The translations under genes were made by a program, and so were the position numbers. The notes below the pieces were generated by a model. That model had not been told where the DNA came from. It ran no database searches and saw only the letters and a list, made by a program, of their open reading frames with translations. A DNA stretch of 64,000 nt from Chitinophagaceae bacterium (GTDB lineage Bacteria > Bacteroidota > Bacteroidia > Chitinophagales > Chitinophagaceae), in NCBI GenBank assembly GCA_947375185.1, contig CANCEU010000003.1, positions 20,528 to 84,527 on the forward strand. The letters run 5' to 3'. Within the stretch, counting starts at the first letter, position 1. Each line of letters starts with the position of its first letter. This document shows positions 8,318-16,520 of this stretch, piece after piece.

Positions 8318-9055
8318 ATGAGTAAAGATAATTTAGTGAAGCCGAGCTTGCATACCGTACTAACCCCACAGTTATTAGATCTATATGAAATAAAAGATAG
8401 TATTGTTGTCATTATTGATGTTTTTAGAGCGACATCAACTATGGCAACAGCACTTCATAATGGTGCCACTAAAATTATTCCTGTGGATAGCCCAGAGGCA
8501 TGTATCGAAATGGGTAAGGCTACTGGTGGAATCACAGCAGGGGAAAGAGATGGCAAAATTATACCAGGCTTGTCTTATGGTAATTCGCCATCTGAATATC
8601 CTCGTTCATTTATAGAAAATAAAACACTTGTAATTACCACAACAAATGGAACAAAGCTTTTGCATATGGCATTGCGAAAAGGGGCTAAAGAAGTTATAAC
8701 TGGATCCTTCCCGAATTTGACAAATGTGGTGGAGTATTTGAAAAAACAAAATGCACCAGTCATATTGGGATGTTCAGGTTGGAAGAATCGTTTTAATATC
8801 GAAGATACTTTGTTTGCTGGTGCTGTTATTGAAGCGGTAAAAGAACATTTCACCATTCATTGTGATAGTAGTTTTATGGCGAACCAGCTATACATTCAAC
8901 AAAAAGATAATTTGCCAACATATATACAAACTTTAACGCATTGGCATCGTTTAGCAGCGTATGGATTAGAATCTGACATGATTTATTGTGTTACAAAAGA
9001 CATTGCGCCTAGTTTGCCCATATTTAAGGATGGTGCACTGATAAATGGGCTATAA
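8318..9055 (+). CDS. comB: ComB family 2-phosphosulfolactate phosphatase
   Basis: 245-residue member of the ComB family, Mg-dependent phosphatases first described for 2-phosphosulfolactate in coenzyme M synthesis. Family signatures are VVIIDVFRATSTMATALHNG near the N-terminus, GGITAGERDGKIIPG, GNSPSEYP and TTNGTKLLHMA. Bacteria without coenzyme M also carry it, and in Bacteroidota a link to sulfonate metabolism is conceivable; that is inference. No other sulfolactate gene is nearby. The ATG at 8318 is fixed by the promoter box ending at 8313. Confidence 0.85.
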   Translation: MSKDNLVKPSLHTVLTPQLLDLYEIKDSIVVIIDVFRATSTMATALHNGATKIIPVDSPEACIEMGKATGGITAGERDGKIIPGLSYGNSPSEYPRSFIENKTLVITTTNGTKLLHMALRKGAKEVITGSFPNLTNVVEYLKKQNAPVILGCSGWKNRFNIEDTLFAGAVIEAVKEHFTIHCDSSFMANQLYIQQKDNLPTYIQTLTHWHRLAAYGLESDMIYCVTKDIAPSLPIFKDGALINGL

Positions 9056-9083
9056 GAATGTCGAAAAATAGCCTGTAATTTCG

Positions 9084-9114
9084 TACATTTGCAAATTGCC
9101 CTTTTCAAAGGGGC
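9084..9114 (+). promoter_or_regulatory. -7 box TACATTTG and 5'-UTR hairpin before the SNF2 helicase
   Basis: TACATTTG at 9084-9091 matches TAnnTTTG exactly. Seven bases later a 7-bp stem (GCCCTTT / AAGGGGC, one G-T pair, 9098-9114) forms in the predicted leader, 15 bases before the ATG at 9130. There is no T-run, so it is not an obvious terminator. Confidence 0.5.
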
Positions 9115-9129
9115 GATATTGTATAATTT

Positions 9130-12100
9130 ATGGCATTACCCTACTTAGTAAAACACATTTATAGCTTCGGAACCGAAGAGGTAATTAGACGTGGGAAAAA
9201 AATATTCGCACTGAAAAATATCGAATTAGTAAAGTTTGATCCATTATTAGGCAGCATTCACTGCCGTGTTAAAGATGATGGTTATAGCACGTATTATAAA
9301 GTAACTATTGAAAATTTTAAAAGTCCTTCCACACTTTCATTAAGGTGCGGTTGTCCCTATAACTTATCAGAAGTTTGTAGACACAAAGCAGCTGCTTTGT
9401 TTTTTGTACAAGACTTATTAGATAAGAATTTATTGGATTATAAACAAACTTCTTATCTAACGACACATACTCAGCTACGCACAAAGAATTTGGATTTAAA
9501 AATGATTCGAATGCTATGTTCAAAAAGTACTTTTGAGCGCGCCGAAACAATTTTAAAATCGAATAGACCTCATATTACGGAGAGTGCCAATGAAAAAGTA
9601 GTTGCTGAAGTGGAGGAAAATAGTAAAACATTTCACATTATTATTCAAAAAAATGAGGAAAGATTCTTTGATACTTCATGTGATTGTTTATCCGAAACCG
9701 AGTATCCGCTTTGTATTCATAAGACCATTTTATTACTGCAGTTGTTTCAATTAAAAGGGGCTGATTATTTTGAAACAATTAGAAATTGGGACAGAGAGAA
9801 GAACAAATTATTAGCACTCTACGGCTACACTTTAGATGATTATATCGAAGACAAGTTTGAGTTTACTTATCAGGATGGGAAGCCTTATTTGAAAGTACTA
9901 GATGATAGAATTCAAAAAGTGAATGCGGCGCCTGCTGTTACCATTCGAAAAATTCCAAAATCTAATGATTGGGATATCGAGGAGGAACATGGCACAAGCA
10001 ATACAGTTGCTAAAACGGTTGAAAGATTCGGATTAGTTATTCTACAAGCAGAAAATGAATACCCTCATTTATTATTTAATGTAATAAAAGGAGAGGTAAA
10101 TGAAGAAGGTAATGCATTTGTGAGCAAGGTTGAAAAAATTGACCTGCCAAAATTTTTAATCCCATTGGATATCAGCGATGAGGATAAGAATTTGATTCAA
10201 ATGGTACGTAAATTACAAACTAGCGAGCTTATAAAATACCTTGATAAAAATTCACCGTTCATGGGAATTTGGGATACTATTTTAGGCGGCGATGAGGAAG
10301 GTTTGCCAAATGAAACTAGGGAATTGATTCAGGAATATATTCATCCAAAATTGGAAAAATTATGGAGAGACATTTCAGAACATCCTTTCCATTTTCACTT
10401 ACCTGCTAAAAAAACATTTACTACTTCGAACTTACAGAAAGCTGAATTAATATTTAATCCAATTCAACCTAGTTTTAAAGTTGAAAAAAAAGCAGATAAG
10501 TACATTATTCATGCGCAAGTTATTTTACCAAATGGTACCATTTCAATTGCAGACAATCATGCGAAATCACATTATATTTTCCAACACGAGCATCAATTTT
10601 ATACTTGGAAAAATAGAGAAGATTTAAAATGGGTGGAACAATTTATGCCAACAGGGATCAATGAAGTTGATTTAAAAGATTGGCCAATGTATTTACAGTC
10701 TGTTTTATTGCCATTGTCTAAATCATATCAAGTTGAATTAGGTAATGTAAAACAAGAAAAATTAAAAGGGATCAAGCCTGAACTGCAAATCATTCTAAAA
10801 GAAGATAGAGATTATTTATTATTTGAGCCTATCTATACCTATAAGGACATTACAGTTACTTCGGAGGAAGGCCCTTCGGTGATACAACAGCAGGGTGATA
10901 AAATAGTTATACTAGAAAGAGATTTAGCCGAAGAGCGTACTTTAATGAATGTGATTGAACAATTGCATTCAGGCTTTGTGCGTTTTGAAAAAGGAAATGT
11001 ATTGGCATTAAAAGGCGCTGAAGTTTTAAAAAATAATTGGTTCTTTTTATTCATCGATTTACTTAAGGAAAAACAAATTCCATTATTTGGATCAGAGAAT
11101 TTAAAGCAATTTAAATTTAATACTGCCAAGCCGTCTACTAAAATGTACATAAGTAGCAATACTGATTGGTTTGATGCTAAAGTGGAAATCTCTTTCGGAG
11201 AACAAAAAGTGTCTGTTCAGGATATTAAAAATATGCTTGCAAATAAGCAACAATTTGTTCCTTTAAAAGATGGAAGTTTGGGTGTTTTGCCTGAAAAATG
11301 GTTGAATAAATATTCCTTGTTATTTAAAGTTGGAGAGGGTAGTCAGCAAAATTTAAAATTAAGCAAATATCACTTTTCTATTTTAGATGAATTGTATGAG
11401 CAAAGAGATGAGGAGGAATTAATTTTTCAACTCGAAGGCAAATACGAAAAAATTAGAGAAAAATACTCAATCTCAGATGTGCCGCCACCTGAACATTTAA
11501 CCCCCATACTTAGGCCTTATCAGGTAAGTGGATTTCAATGGTTGAACTATTTACATGATGTTCAATGGGGAGGTATATTAGCAGATGATATGGGATTGGG
11601 TAAAACCATTCAAACGCTTTCTTTTCTTCAACATTTAAAGGAAAAAAACGGCACCCTAGTCGCACTAGTAGTATGTCCAACCACCCTTTTGTTTAACTGG
11701 CAAAATGAATTAAAAAAGTTTACTCCAAGTTTAACATTCCGCATTCATCATGGAGGTACGAGGACAAAAAATCAATTATTTAAAGAGCCAATCGAAGTAA
11801 TTATTACTACTTATGGAACTTTAAGAAGTGATATAAAAATGTTCTCAGAAGTTAAATTTGACTATGTCATTTTGGACGAAAGTCAAGCGATCAAAAATCC
11901 AACTAGTAAAGTAACTAAGGCAGCTTGTTTATTACAGGCCACCAATAAATTATGTTTGAGTGGTACACCGTTACAGAATAATACTTTCGATATTTATGCT
12001 CAAATGAATTTCTTAAATCCGGGCATGCTTGGAACAGTTGAATATTTTAAGCATAATTTTTCCATGCCAATTGATAAGTTTGATGAAAAAGAGCAAAAAG

Positions 12101-12894
12101 AGCATTTAAGAAAATTTGTATTCCCTTTTATTTTACGCCGTACAAAAGAACAAGTTGCAAAAGACTTGCCAGAAAAACAAGAAATGGTTTTGTATTGTGA
12201 AATGGGAACTGCACAACGAAAAATATATGAGGCTTACCGAAATGATTATAGAGATAAGTTAATTGGAATGGTTGAAGAAAAAGGAATTCAAAAATCACAA
12301 TTATCTATTTTGCAAGGCTTAATGAAGTTGCGTCAAATTTGTGATAGCCCTGCAATTATAAAAGATGAAAACTATCCTAATGAATCGGTTAAGTTAGCAG
12401 AATTAACGCGTGAAATAGCTGAAAACATTGGTGATCATAAAGCATTGGTATTTTCTCAATTTCTTGGAATGTTAGGATTAATTAAAGAGGAATTAACTAA
12501 GTTGGGAATTGATTACGAATATTTTGACGGAGGAAGTACAATTCAAGAAAGAGAAAAAGCAATTGAACGTTTTCAAAATGATTCAAAATGTAGAGTGTTC
12601 TTAATTTCATTAAAAGCGGGTGGTGTGGGTTTGAACTTAACAGCAGCTGATTATGTATATATAGTGGATCCTTGGTGGAATCCAGCCGTTGAACAACAAG
12701 CAATAGATAGAACACATCGTATTGGTCAAACTAAAAATATTTTTGCGTATCGTATGATTTGTAATGATACTGTAGAAGATAAGATATTAAAACTTCAGGA
12801 TAGAAAAAGATCTTTGGCCAAGGAATTAATTTCCGATGAAGATGGATTTGTGAAGTCCTTGACCAAAGATGATATCGCTTATCTATTTAGTTAG
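9130..12894 (+). CDS. SNF2-family DNA-dependent ATPase with two SWIM zinc fingers
   Basis: 1254 residues. Two N-terminal SWIM-type zinc motifs are visible: C73-x-C75...C83-x-H85 and C184-x-C186...C195-x-H197. A long, poorly conserved middle region follows. The C-terminal motor has Walker A ADDMGLGKT near residue 818, the DESQ Walker B box near 915, SGTPLQNN (motif III) near 950 and late helicase motifs LKAGGVGLNLTAADYVY and DRTHRIGQT. SNF2 ATPases translocate on double-stranded DNA and remodel protein-DNA complexes; SWIM fingers bind nucleic acid or protein. The gene is monocistronic. No restriction or defence genes adjoin it, so a housekeeping repair or transcription-recycling role (RapA-like) is more likely. 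Confidence 0.9.
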   Translation: MALPYLVKHIYSFGTEEVIRRGKKIFALKNIELVKFDPLLGSIHCRVKDDGYSTYYKVTIENFKSPSTLSLRCGCPYNLSEVCRHKAAALFFVQDLLDKNLLDYKQTSYLTTHTQLRTKNLDLKMIRMLCSKSTFERAETILKSNRPHITESANEKVVAEVEENSKTFHIIIQKNEERFFDTSCDCLSETEYPLCIHKTILLLQLFQLKGADYFETIRNWDREKNKLLALYGYTLDDYIEDKFEFTYQDGKPYLKVLDDRIQKVNAAPAVTIRKIPKSNDWDIEEEHGTSNTVAKTVERFGLVILQAENEYPHLLFNVIKGEVNEEGNAFVSKVEKIDLPKFLIPLDISDEDKNLIQMVRKLQTSELIKYLDKNSPFMGIWDTILGGDEEGLPNETRELIQEYIHPKLEKLWRDISEHPFHFHLPAKKTFTTSNLQKAELIFNPIQPSFKVEKKADKYIIHAQVILPNGTISIADNHAKSHYIFQHEHQFYTWKNREDLKWVEQFMPTGINEVDLKDWPMYLQSVLLPLSKSYQVELGNVKQEKLKGIKPELQIILKEDRDYLLFEPIYTYKDITVTSEEGPSVIQQQGDKIVILERDLAEERTLMNVIEQLHSGFVRFEKGNVLALKGAEVLKNNWFFLFIDLLKEKQIPLFGSENLKQFKFNTAKPSTKMYISSNTDWFDAKVEISFGEQKVSVQDIKNMLANKQQFVPLKDGSLGVLPEKWLNKYSLLFKVGEGSQQNLKLSKYHFSILDELYEQRDEEELIFQLEGKYEKIREKYSISDVPPPEHLTPILRPYQVSGFQWLNYLHDVQWGGILADDMGLGKTIQTLSFLQHLKEKNGTLVALVVCPTTLLFNWQNELKKFTPSLTFRIHHGGTRTKNQLFKEPIEVIITTYGTLRSDIKMFSEVKFDYVILDESQAIKNPTSKVTKAACLLQATNKLCLSGTPLQNNTFDIYAQMNFLNPGMLGTVEYFKHNFSMPIDKFDEKEQKEHLRKFVFPFILRRTKEQVAKDLPEKQEMVLYCEMGTAQRKIYEAYRNDYRDKLIGMVEEKGIQKSQLSILQGLMKLRQICDSPAIIKDENYPNESVKLAELTREIAENIGDHKALVFSQFLGMLGLIKEELTKLGIDYEYFDGGSTIQEREKAIERFQNDSKCRVFLISLKAGGVGLNLTAADYVYIVDPWWNPAVEQQAIDRTHRIGQTKNIFAYRMICNDTVEDKILKLQDRKRSLAKELISDEDGFVKSLTKDDIAYLFS

Positions 12895-12915
12895 TAGCTA
12901 TTATTGGTGCGCCCT

Positions 12916-12938
12916 AAATAATATTTCCGTTATTATTT
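12916..12938. terminator. Possible bidirectional AT-rich terminator
   Basis: A perfect 8-bp stem AAATAATA / TATTATTT with a 7-base loop lies between the convergent SNF2 gene and the YHS gene, overlapping the YHS stop codon. Being purely A/T in the stem it is weak. Confidence 0.35.
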
Positions 12939-13256
12939 TAGTTCCGCCGAACCTAAACCAGCTTTAGGATTTTTTAAAAATTCATTCTTGCATTCGCTCG
13001 AGCAGAATCCAAGTACATGTCCATCGTAGTGAGCGGTATCGCTGATGCCTGCAGTTACTGGCATGCCACAAGTTGGATCTTTTTTATTGTCTACCAAACT
13101 CGTCGCAAATGTTATAGTTGTTGATGTGTCAGCGGACATAGAGGTAGCTGTGTCCTTTTTTACTTCACTTTGTTCAGTCTGCTGAACTCCACATGCTGTA
13201 AATATGCTTGCTCCCACTAATAAGCTCAATCCAATTATTTTTTTCATAAGGTTCAT
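12933..13256 (-). CDS. YHS-domain lipoprotein
   Basis: About 107 residues. The N-terminus MKKIIGLSLLVGASIFTACG is a lipoprotein signal with the lipobox cysteine in FTAC. A low-complexity Ser/Thr/Asp linker is followed by a YHS domain, DPTCGMPV...YDGHVLGFCSSEC, with the conserved CGM and CxxxC cysteines that bind metal in this family; Cu or other heavy metals are usual ligands. The start is placed at ATG 13256 (MNLMKK); ATG 13247 (MKK) is equally possible. A TTG at 13274 lies inside the promoter box and is rejected. The gene is convergent with the SNF2 gene and divergent from the arginine operon. The precise role is unknown. Confidence 0.82.
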   Translation of the reverse strand: MNLMKKIIGLSLLVGASIFTACGVQQTEQSEVKKDTATSMSADTSTTITFATSLVDNKKDPTCGMPVTAGISDTAHYDGHVLGFCSSECKNEFLKNPKAGLGSAELK

Positions 13257-13271
13257 TTTGTTCTCTATATC

Positions 13272-13279
13272 CAAAATTA
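13272..13279 (-). promoter_or_regulatory. -7 box TAATTTTG of the YHS lipoprotein gene
   Basis: The reverse strand reads TAATTTTG, an exact TAnnTTTG match, 15 bases before the ATG at 13256. Its last three bases are the false TTG start. Confidence 0.6.
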
Positions 13280-13398
13280 CGAAGCCTTAAGGGCAAAATA
13301 AAAACTAACAACTATTATTTTAGGACCTTTTATTGTCTTTTATGCCTTTCAAGTTCAAATTATAGCTACGATTGGGTCATATTTGTTTAATTATTTTA

Positions 13399-13406
13399 TA
13401 CTTTTA
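13399..13406 (+). promoter_or_regulatory. Possible -7 box TACTTTTA before the arginine leader
   Basis: Seven of eight positions fit TAnnTTTG (final G is A). The nearest upstream TTG (13372-13374) is 24 bases away, so spacing is not ideal; CATATTTG at 13378-13385 is an alternative with one mismatch. Either would start the transcript just upstream of the structured leader at 13417. Confidence 0.35.
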
Positions 13407-13416
13407 CTACCTAATT

Positions 13417-13587
13417 CCTATCAAAGGATAATATTATGAAACAAGGACAATTAAATACTATACCAGTTAGTGCAAATTTTGCACCGGTCCTTGTATTGAA
13501 CAGCCCCATCAGGTTGCCGCTTGCGGTATCATTTTCACCCCGACGTGGATTCTGATAGGACGAGCAGTTGGCAATTGCCCCTATCAG
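13417..13587 (+). ncRNA. Structured leader RNA of the arginine operon with mutually exclusive stems
   Basis: The segment TGATAGG (13553-13559) can pair with three partners: CCTATCA at 13417-13423 (7 perfect pairs), CCATCAG at 13506-13512 (one bulge) and CCTATCAG at 13580-13587 (8 perfect pairs with C13552). Between the first two lie a perfect 8-bp stem ACAAGGAC / GTCCTTGT (13441-13448 / 13487-13494) enclosing a hairpin GTGCA / TGCAC (13470-13474 / 13480-13484), a hairpin TGCCG / CGGTA (13515-13519 / 13524-13528) and TTCAC / GTGGA (13534-13538 / 13545-13549). The 3' alternative encloses GCAGTT / AATTGC (13564-13569 / 13573-13578). This is the layout of a riboswitch or attenuator. I do not recognise a known class, and no T-run terminator follows. 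Confidence 0.55.
13436..13555 (+). CDS. Putative 39-aa leader peptide with Arg codons near its end
   Basis: ATG 13436 to TGA 13553-13555, preceded by AAAGGA seven bases upstream. The peptide begins MKQGQLNTIPVSANFAP and ends SFSPRRGF. A tandem Arg pair, CGA CGT at 13541-13546, lies three codons before the stop, and another Arg (AGG) lies at 13511-13513. The stop codon falls inside the switching strand TGATAGG, so a ribosome stalled at the Arg pair or finishing at the stop would change which stem can form. It is upstream of the arginine operon. The ORF could still be chance, since it overlaps RNA structure that constrains its sequence. Confidence 0.4.
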   Translation: MKQGQLNTIPVSANFAPVLVLNSPIRLPLAVSFSPRRGF

Positions 13588-13651
13588 TGGAAAAAACCCC
13601 GAAATTTTCTAGAAACGCCAGAAGTGTCATTTCCTTAAATTTTTAAGATCA

Positions 13652-14260
13652 TTGGAACAGCAAATTATAGTACGTGTAGCCCATAGTGGCGATGTTCATT
13701 ATGCAACAACCATCACTGATGAGATGGCTTCCTCTGCAAAAGCGCGTGGAACAGGGATTGCGAAGCGTAGTCCTGAATATGTTGCTAAAAAAATTGAAGA
13801 AGGTAAATCAGTTATTGCGCATACTCAAGATGGAACTTGGGTAGGCTTTTGTTATATCGAAGCTTGGCAGCATGGTCAATTTGTTGCCAATAGTGGATTA
13901 ATTGTTTCTCCAGCATTCAGAAAAAGTGGGATGGCTAAAAAGATAAAGCAAACTATTTTTCAATTGTCTCGAGAAAAGTATCCCAATGCAAAATTGTTTG
14001 GTTTAACAACTGGCTTGGCTGTTATGAAAATTAATAGTGAATTAGGTTATGAGCCAGTAACTTATAGTGAATTAACAGATGATGAAGAATTCTGGGCAGG
14101 TTGTAAGAGTTGTGTCAATTACGAAATATTAATGAGTAAGGATCGCAAAAATTGTATGTGTACTGCAATGTTACTTGAGCCAAAAGCGTCAGTAGAGACT
14201 CCGCAAGAAATTTCAAGTGGATTAAAAAGCAAATTATTAAACTGGTTTAGAAAAAAATAA
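13652..14260 (+). CDS. GNAT acyltransferase of the arginine operon (candidate N-acylglutamate synthase)
   Basis: 202-residue GNAT-fold protein, first gene of the arg operon, ending 5 bases before argG. The acyl-CoA pyrophosphate loop is SPAFRKSGMAKKI (about 86-98). As no argA or argJ is in the cluster, it is the obvious candidate to acylate glutamate at the first step; whether the acyl group is acetyl or succinyl is open. A cysteine set C151-x2-C154-x13-C168-x-C170 near the C-terminus looks like a metal site. No in-frame ATG exists between the upstream stop at 13610 and residue 25, so a TTG start at 13652 (MEQQIIVRVAHSGD) is the best choice. No clear ribosome binding site precedes it. Confidence 0.75.
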   Translation: MEQQIIVRVAHSGDVHYATTITDEMASSAKARGTGIAKRSPEYVAKKIEEGKSVIAHTQDGTWVGFCYIEAWQHGQFVANSGLIVSPAFRKSGMAKKIKQTIFQLSREKYPNAKLFGLTTGLAVMKINSELGYEPVTYSELTDDEEFWAGCKSCVNYEILMSKDRKNCMCTAMLLEPKASVETPQEISSGLKSKLLNWFRKK

Positions 14261-14265
14261 AGAAT

Positions 14266-15465
14266 ATGGAAAAGGTCGTACTTGGATTTAGTGGAGGGTT
14301 AGATACTACATTTTGTGTAAAATATTTGACTCAAGATAAGGGCTTAGAAGTACATAGTGTAATTGTGAACACGGGTGGATTTACTGAAGAAGAGTTGAAA
14401 AAAGTAGAAACACATGCTTATGCATTGGGAGTAAAAACACATACCACTGTAAATGCAGTAAAAGGATATTACGAGAGCATCATTAAATACTTGGTGTATG
14501 GCAATGTTTTAAAAAACAATACCTATCCATTAAGTGTTAGTGCGGAACGTTTAAGTCAGGCATTACATATAGCAGAGCATGTGAAAAAAGTGGGTGCTAA
14601 ATTGGTAGCGCATGGAAGTACAGGTGCGGGCAATGATCAGGTGCGATTTGATATGATTTTTCAAATCATGATTCCTGGGATTGAAATATTAACTCCAATC
14701 AGAGATTTACAATTAAGCAGAGAAGCGGAAATTGAATACTTGAAAGGAAAGGGCGTGGAGATGAACTTTGAAAAAGCAGCTTATTCTATCAATAAAGGAT
14801 TGTGGGGAACGAGTGTGGGTGGTAAAGAAACATTGAACTCGAAAGGCATGTTACCCGAAAGTGCATGGCCTACGCAAATGACAAAGGAAGGAGCAACTGA
14901 AGAAATGGTGATTCGTTTTGAAAAAGGAGAAATCACGAAAGTAAATGGTCAATCCTTTACACATCCAACTGAAGCCATTCAATATATTCAATCTATTGCA
15001 GGCGCTTATGGGATTGGTAGAGACATACATGTTGGGGATACCATCATTGGTATCAAAGGTCGTGTAGGATTTGAAGCTGCTGCCCCCATGGTCATTTTAA
15101 AAGCACATCATGCATTAGAAAAACATGTATTGACTAAATGGCAATTATCATGGAAAGATCAATTAGCATCGTTCTATGGTAACTGGTTGCATGAGGGACA
15201 AATTTTAGATCCAGTGATGCGTGATATTGAAGCATACTTAACTAATTCTCAAGAACAAGTTAGTGGAAATGTATTTGTTCAATTGAATCCGTATCGCTTT
15301 CAAATTATTGGTATTGAATCAGAAAATGATTTGATGAGTGCTAAGTTTGGAAAGTATGGCGAAATGAATACTGGATTTACTGGTGCTGATGTAAGAGGAT
15401 TTACCAAAATTTTTGGCAATCAAACAGGAATTTTCCACAACGTGAAAGAATCTAATAAAAAATAA
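14266..15465 (+). CDS. argG: Argininosuccinate synthase
   Basis: Joins citrulline and aspartate at the expense of ATP to give argininosuccinate. 399 residues, normal length. The N-type ATP pyrophosphatase loop is GFSGGLDTTFCVKYL at the N-terminus; further family segments include AHGSTGAGNDQVRFD and SINKGLWGTSVGGKE. It follows the GNAT gene by 5 bases and precedes argC by 13, within one operon. Here argG comes ahead of the early-pathway genes, although it acts second to last. Confidence 0.96.
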   Translation: MEKVVLGFSGGLDTTFCVKYLTQDKGLEVHSVIVNTGGFTEEELKKVETHAYALGVKTHTTVNAVKGYYESIIKYLVYGNVLKNNTYPLSVSAERLSQALHIAEHVKKVGAKLVAHGSTGAGNDQVRFDMIFQIMIPGIEILTPIRDLQLSREAEIEYLKGKGVEMNFEKAAYSINKGLWGTSVGGKETLNSKGMLPESAWPTQMTKEGATEEMVIRFEKGEITKVNGQSFTHPTEAIQYIQSIAGAYGIGRDIHVGDTIIGIKGRVGFEAAAPMVILKAHHALEKHVLTKWQLSWKDQLASFYGNWLHEGQILDPVMRDIEAYLTNSQEQVSGNVFVQLNPYRFQIIGIESENDLMSAKFGKYGEMNTGFTGADVRGFTKIFGNQTGIFHNVKESNKK

Positions 15466-15478
15466 AATTAAGCATCTG

Positions 15479-16459
15479 ATGCAAAAGGTTAATATTGGAA
15501 TAGTTGGTGGAGCTGGTTATACAGGTGGTGAACTACTACGTGTATTGTTACGCCATCCTAATGCGCATATTGCTTTTGTGCACAGCACCAGTAGTGCTGG
15601 AGAATTGGTAAGTAAAGTACATGCTGATTTAGTGGGAGATACTAATTTACAATTTACTAATGTATTAGACCAAAACATTGATATTCTTTTTTTATGTGTA
15701 GGTCATGGAGATGCTAAAAAGTTTCTAGCTGCCAATCAAATAAAAGCGGGCATTAAAATCATAGATCTTTCACAAGATTTTAGGTTAGCATCAACTGCAG
15801 TTTTTGGAGAAATGCAATTTGTATATGGTTTACCTGAATTACAAAAATCGTCTATTCAAAAAGCAAATTATATTGCCAATCCAGGTTGTTTTGCTACCGC
15901 TATTCAATTAGGGTTGTTGCCATTGGCTGCAAAAGGGTTATTAAATGAAGTGTATACCACTGGCATTACAGGTTCAACTGGTGCAGGACAAGGGTTAGCT
16001 GCAACGAGTCACTTTAGTTGGAGAGCCAATAATATTCAAGCCTATAAAACTTTACAGCACCAACATCTAAATGAAATTGGCGAAAGCTTGGCTAACTTGC
16101 AAGGCAATCAAAATGCCGAAGTTCATTTTGTACCATGGAGAGGTGATTTTACAAGAGGTATTTTTGTAACATCGGTTGTTGGGTGTGATTTGAGTATCGA
16201 TGCAATATATGAATTATACAATGCTTTTTACGAAGCGCATCCATTTACACATGTTTCCAAAAACAATATTGATTTAAAACAGGTAGTAAATACCAATAAA
16301 TGTTTAATCCATATTGAAAAGCAAGGAAATAAAATTGCAATTCATTCTGTTATAGATAATTTATTGAAAGGTGCAGTTGGGCAAGCAGTACAAAATATGA
16401 ACTTACTTTTAGGACTAGAAGAAGGGACAGGTCTGCAATTAAAAGCAAATTATTTTTAA
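15479..16459 (+). CDS. argC: N-acyl-gamma-glutamyl-phosphate reductase
   Basis: NADPH-dependent reduction of N-acylglutamyl phosphate to the semialdehyde. 326 residues with the Rossmann start GIVGGAGYTGGELLRVLLRHP and the catalytic cysteine in NPGCFATAIQLGLLPL (about residue 137). GSTGAGQGLAATSHF and the closing GAVGQAVQNMNLLLG are also typical. It belongs to the same operon as argG and argD; the 61-base gap to argD holds no promoter box I can recognise. Confidence 0.96.
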   Translation: MQKVNIGIVGGAGYTGGELLRVLLRHPNAHIAFVHSTSSAGELVSKVHADLVGDTNLQFTNVLDQNIDILFLCVGHGDAKKFLAANQIKAGIKIIDLSQDFRLASTAVFGEMQFVYGLPELQKSSIQKANYIANPGCFATAIQLGLLPLAAKGLLNEVYTTGITGSTGAGQGLAATSHFSWRANNIQAYKTLQHQHLNEIGESLANLQGNQNAEVHFVPWRGDFTRGIFVTSVVGCDLSIDAIYELYNAFYEAHPFTHVSKNNIDLKQVVNTNKCLIHIEKQGNKIAIHSVIDNLLKGAVGQAVQNMNLLLGLEEGTGLQLKANYF

Positions 16460-16520
16460 TAATATTAATTAGTAAAAGAGAAATCTAGTAAACGATTTCA
16501 TTAATATAAAACTTTCAATC

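Noticed and set aside
9130-12894. SNF2 gene as part of a defence system (DISARM, restriction-like)
   Set aside because: No methylase, nuclease or other defence gene is adjacent; neighbours are comB and a YHS lipoprotein.
13417-13651. Known leader types: T-box, TPP, cobalamin, SAM, glycine riboswitch, tmRNA, SRP RNA or 6S RNA
   Set aside because: None of the conserved core sequences I know for these are present; the operon content also does not fit them.
13588-13651. Intrinsic terminator between the leader and the GNAT gene
   Set aside because: The A-rich segment and weak AT hairpins (such as CTTAAATTTTTAAG) have no GC-rich stem followed by a T-run; control may be translational or factor-dependent.
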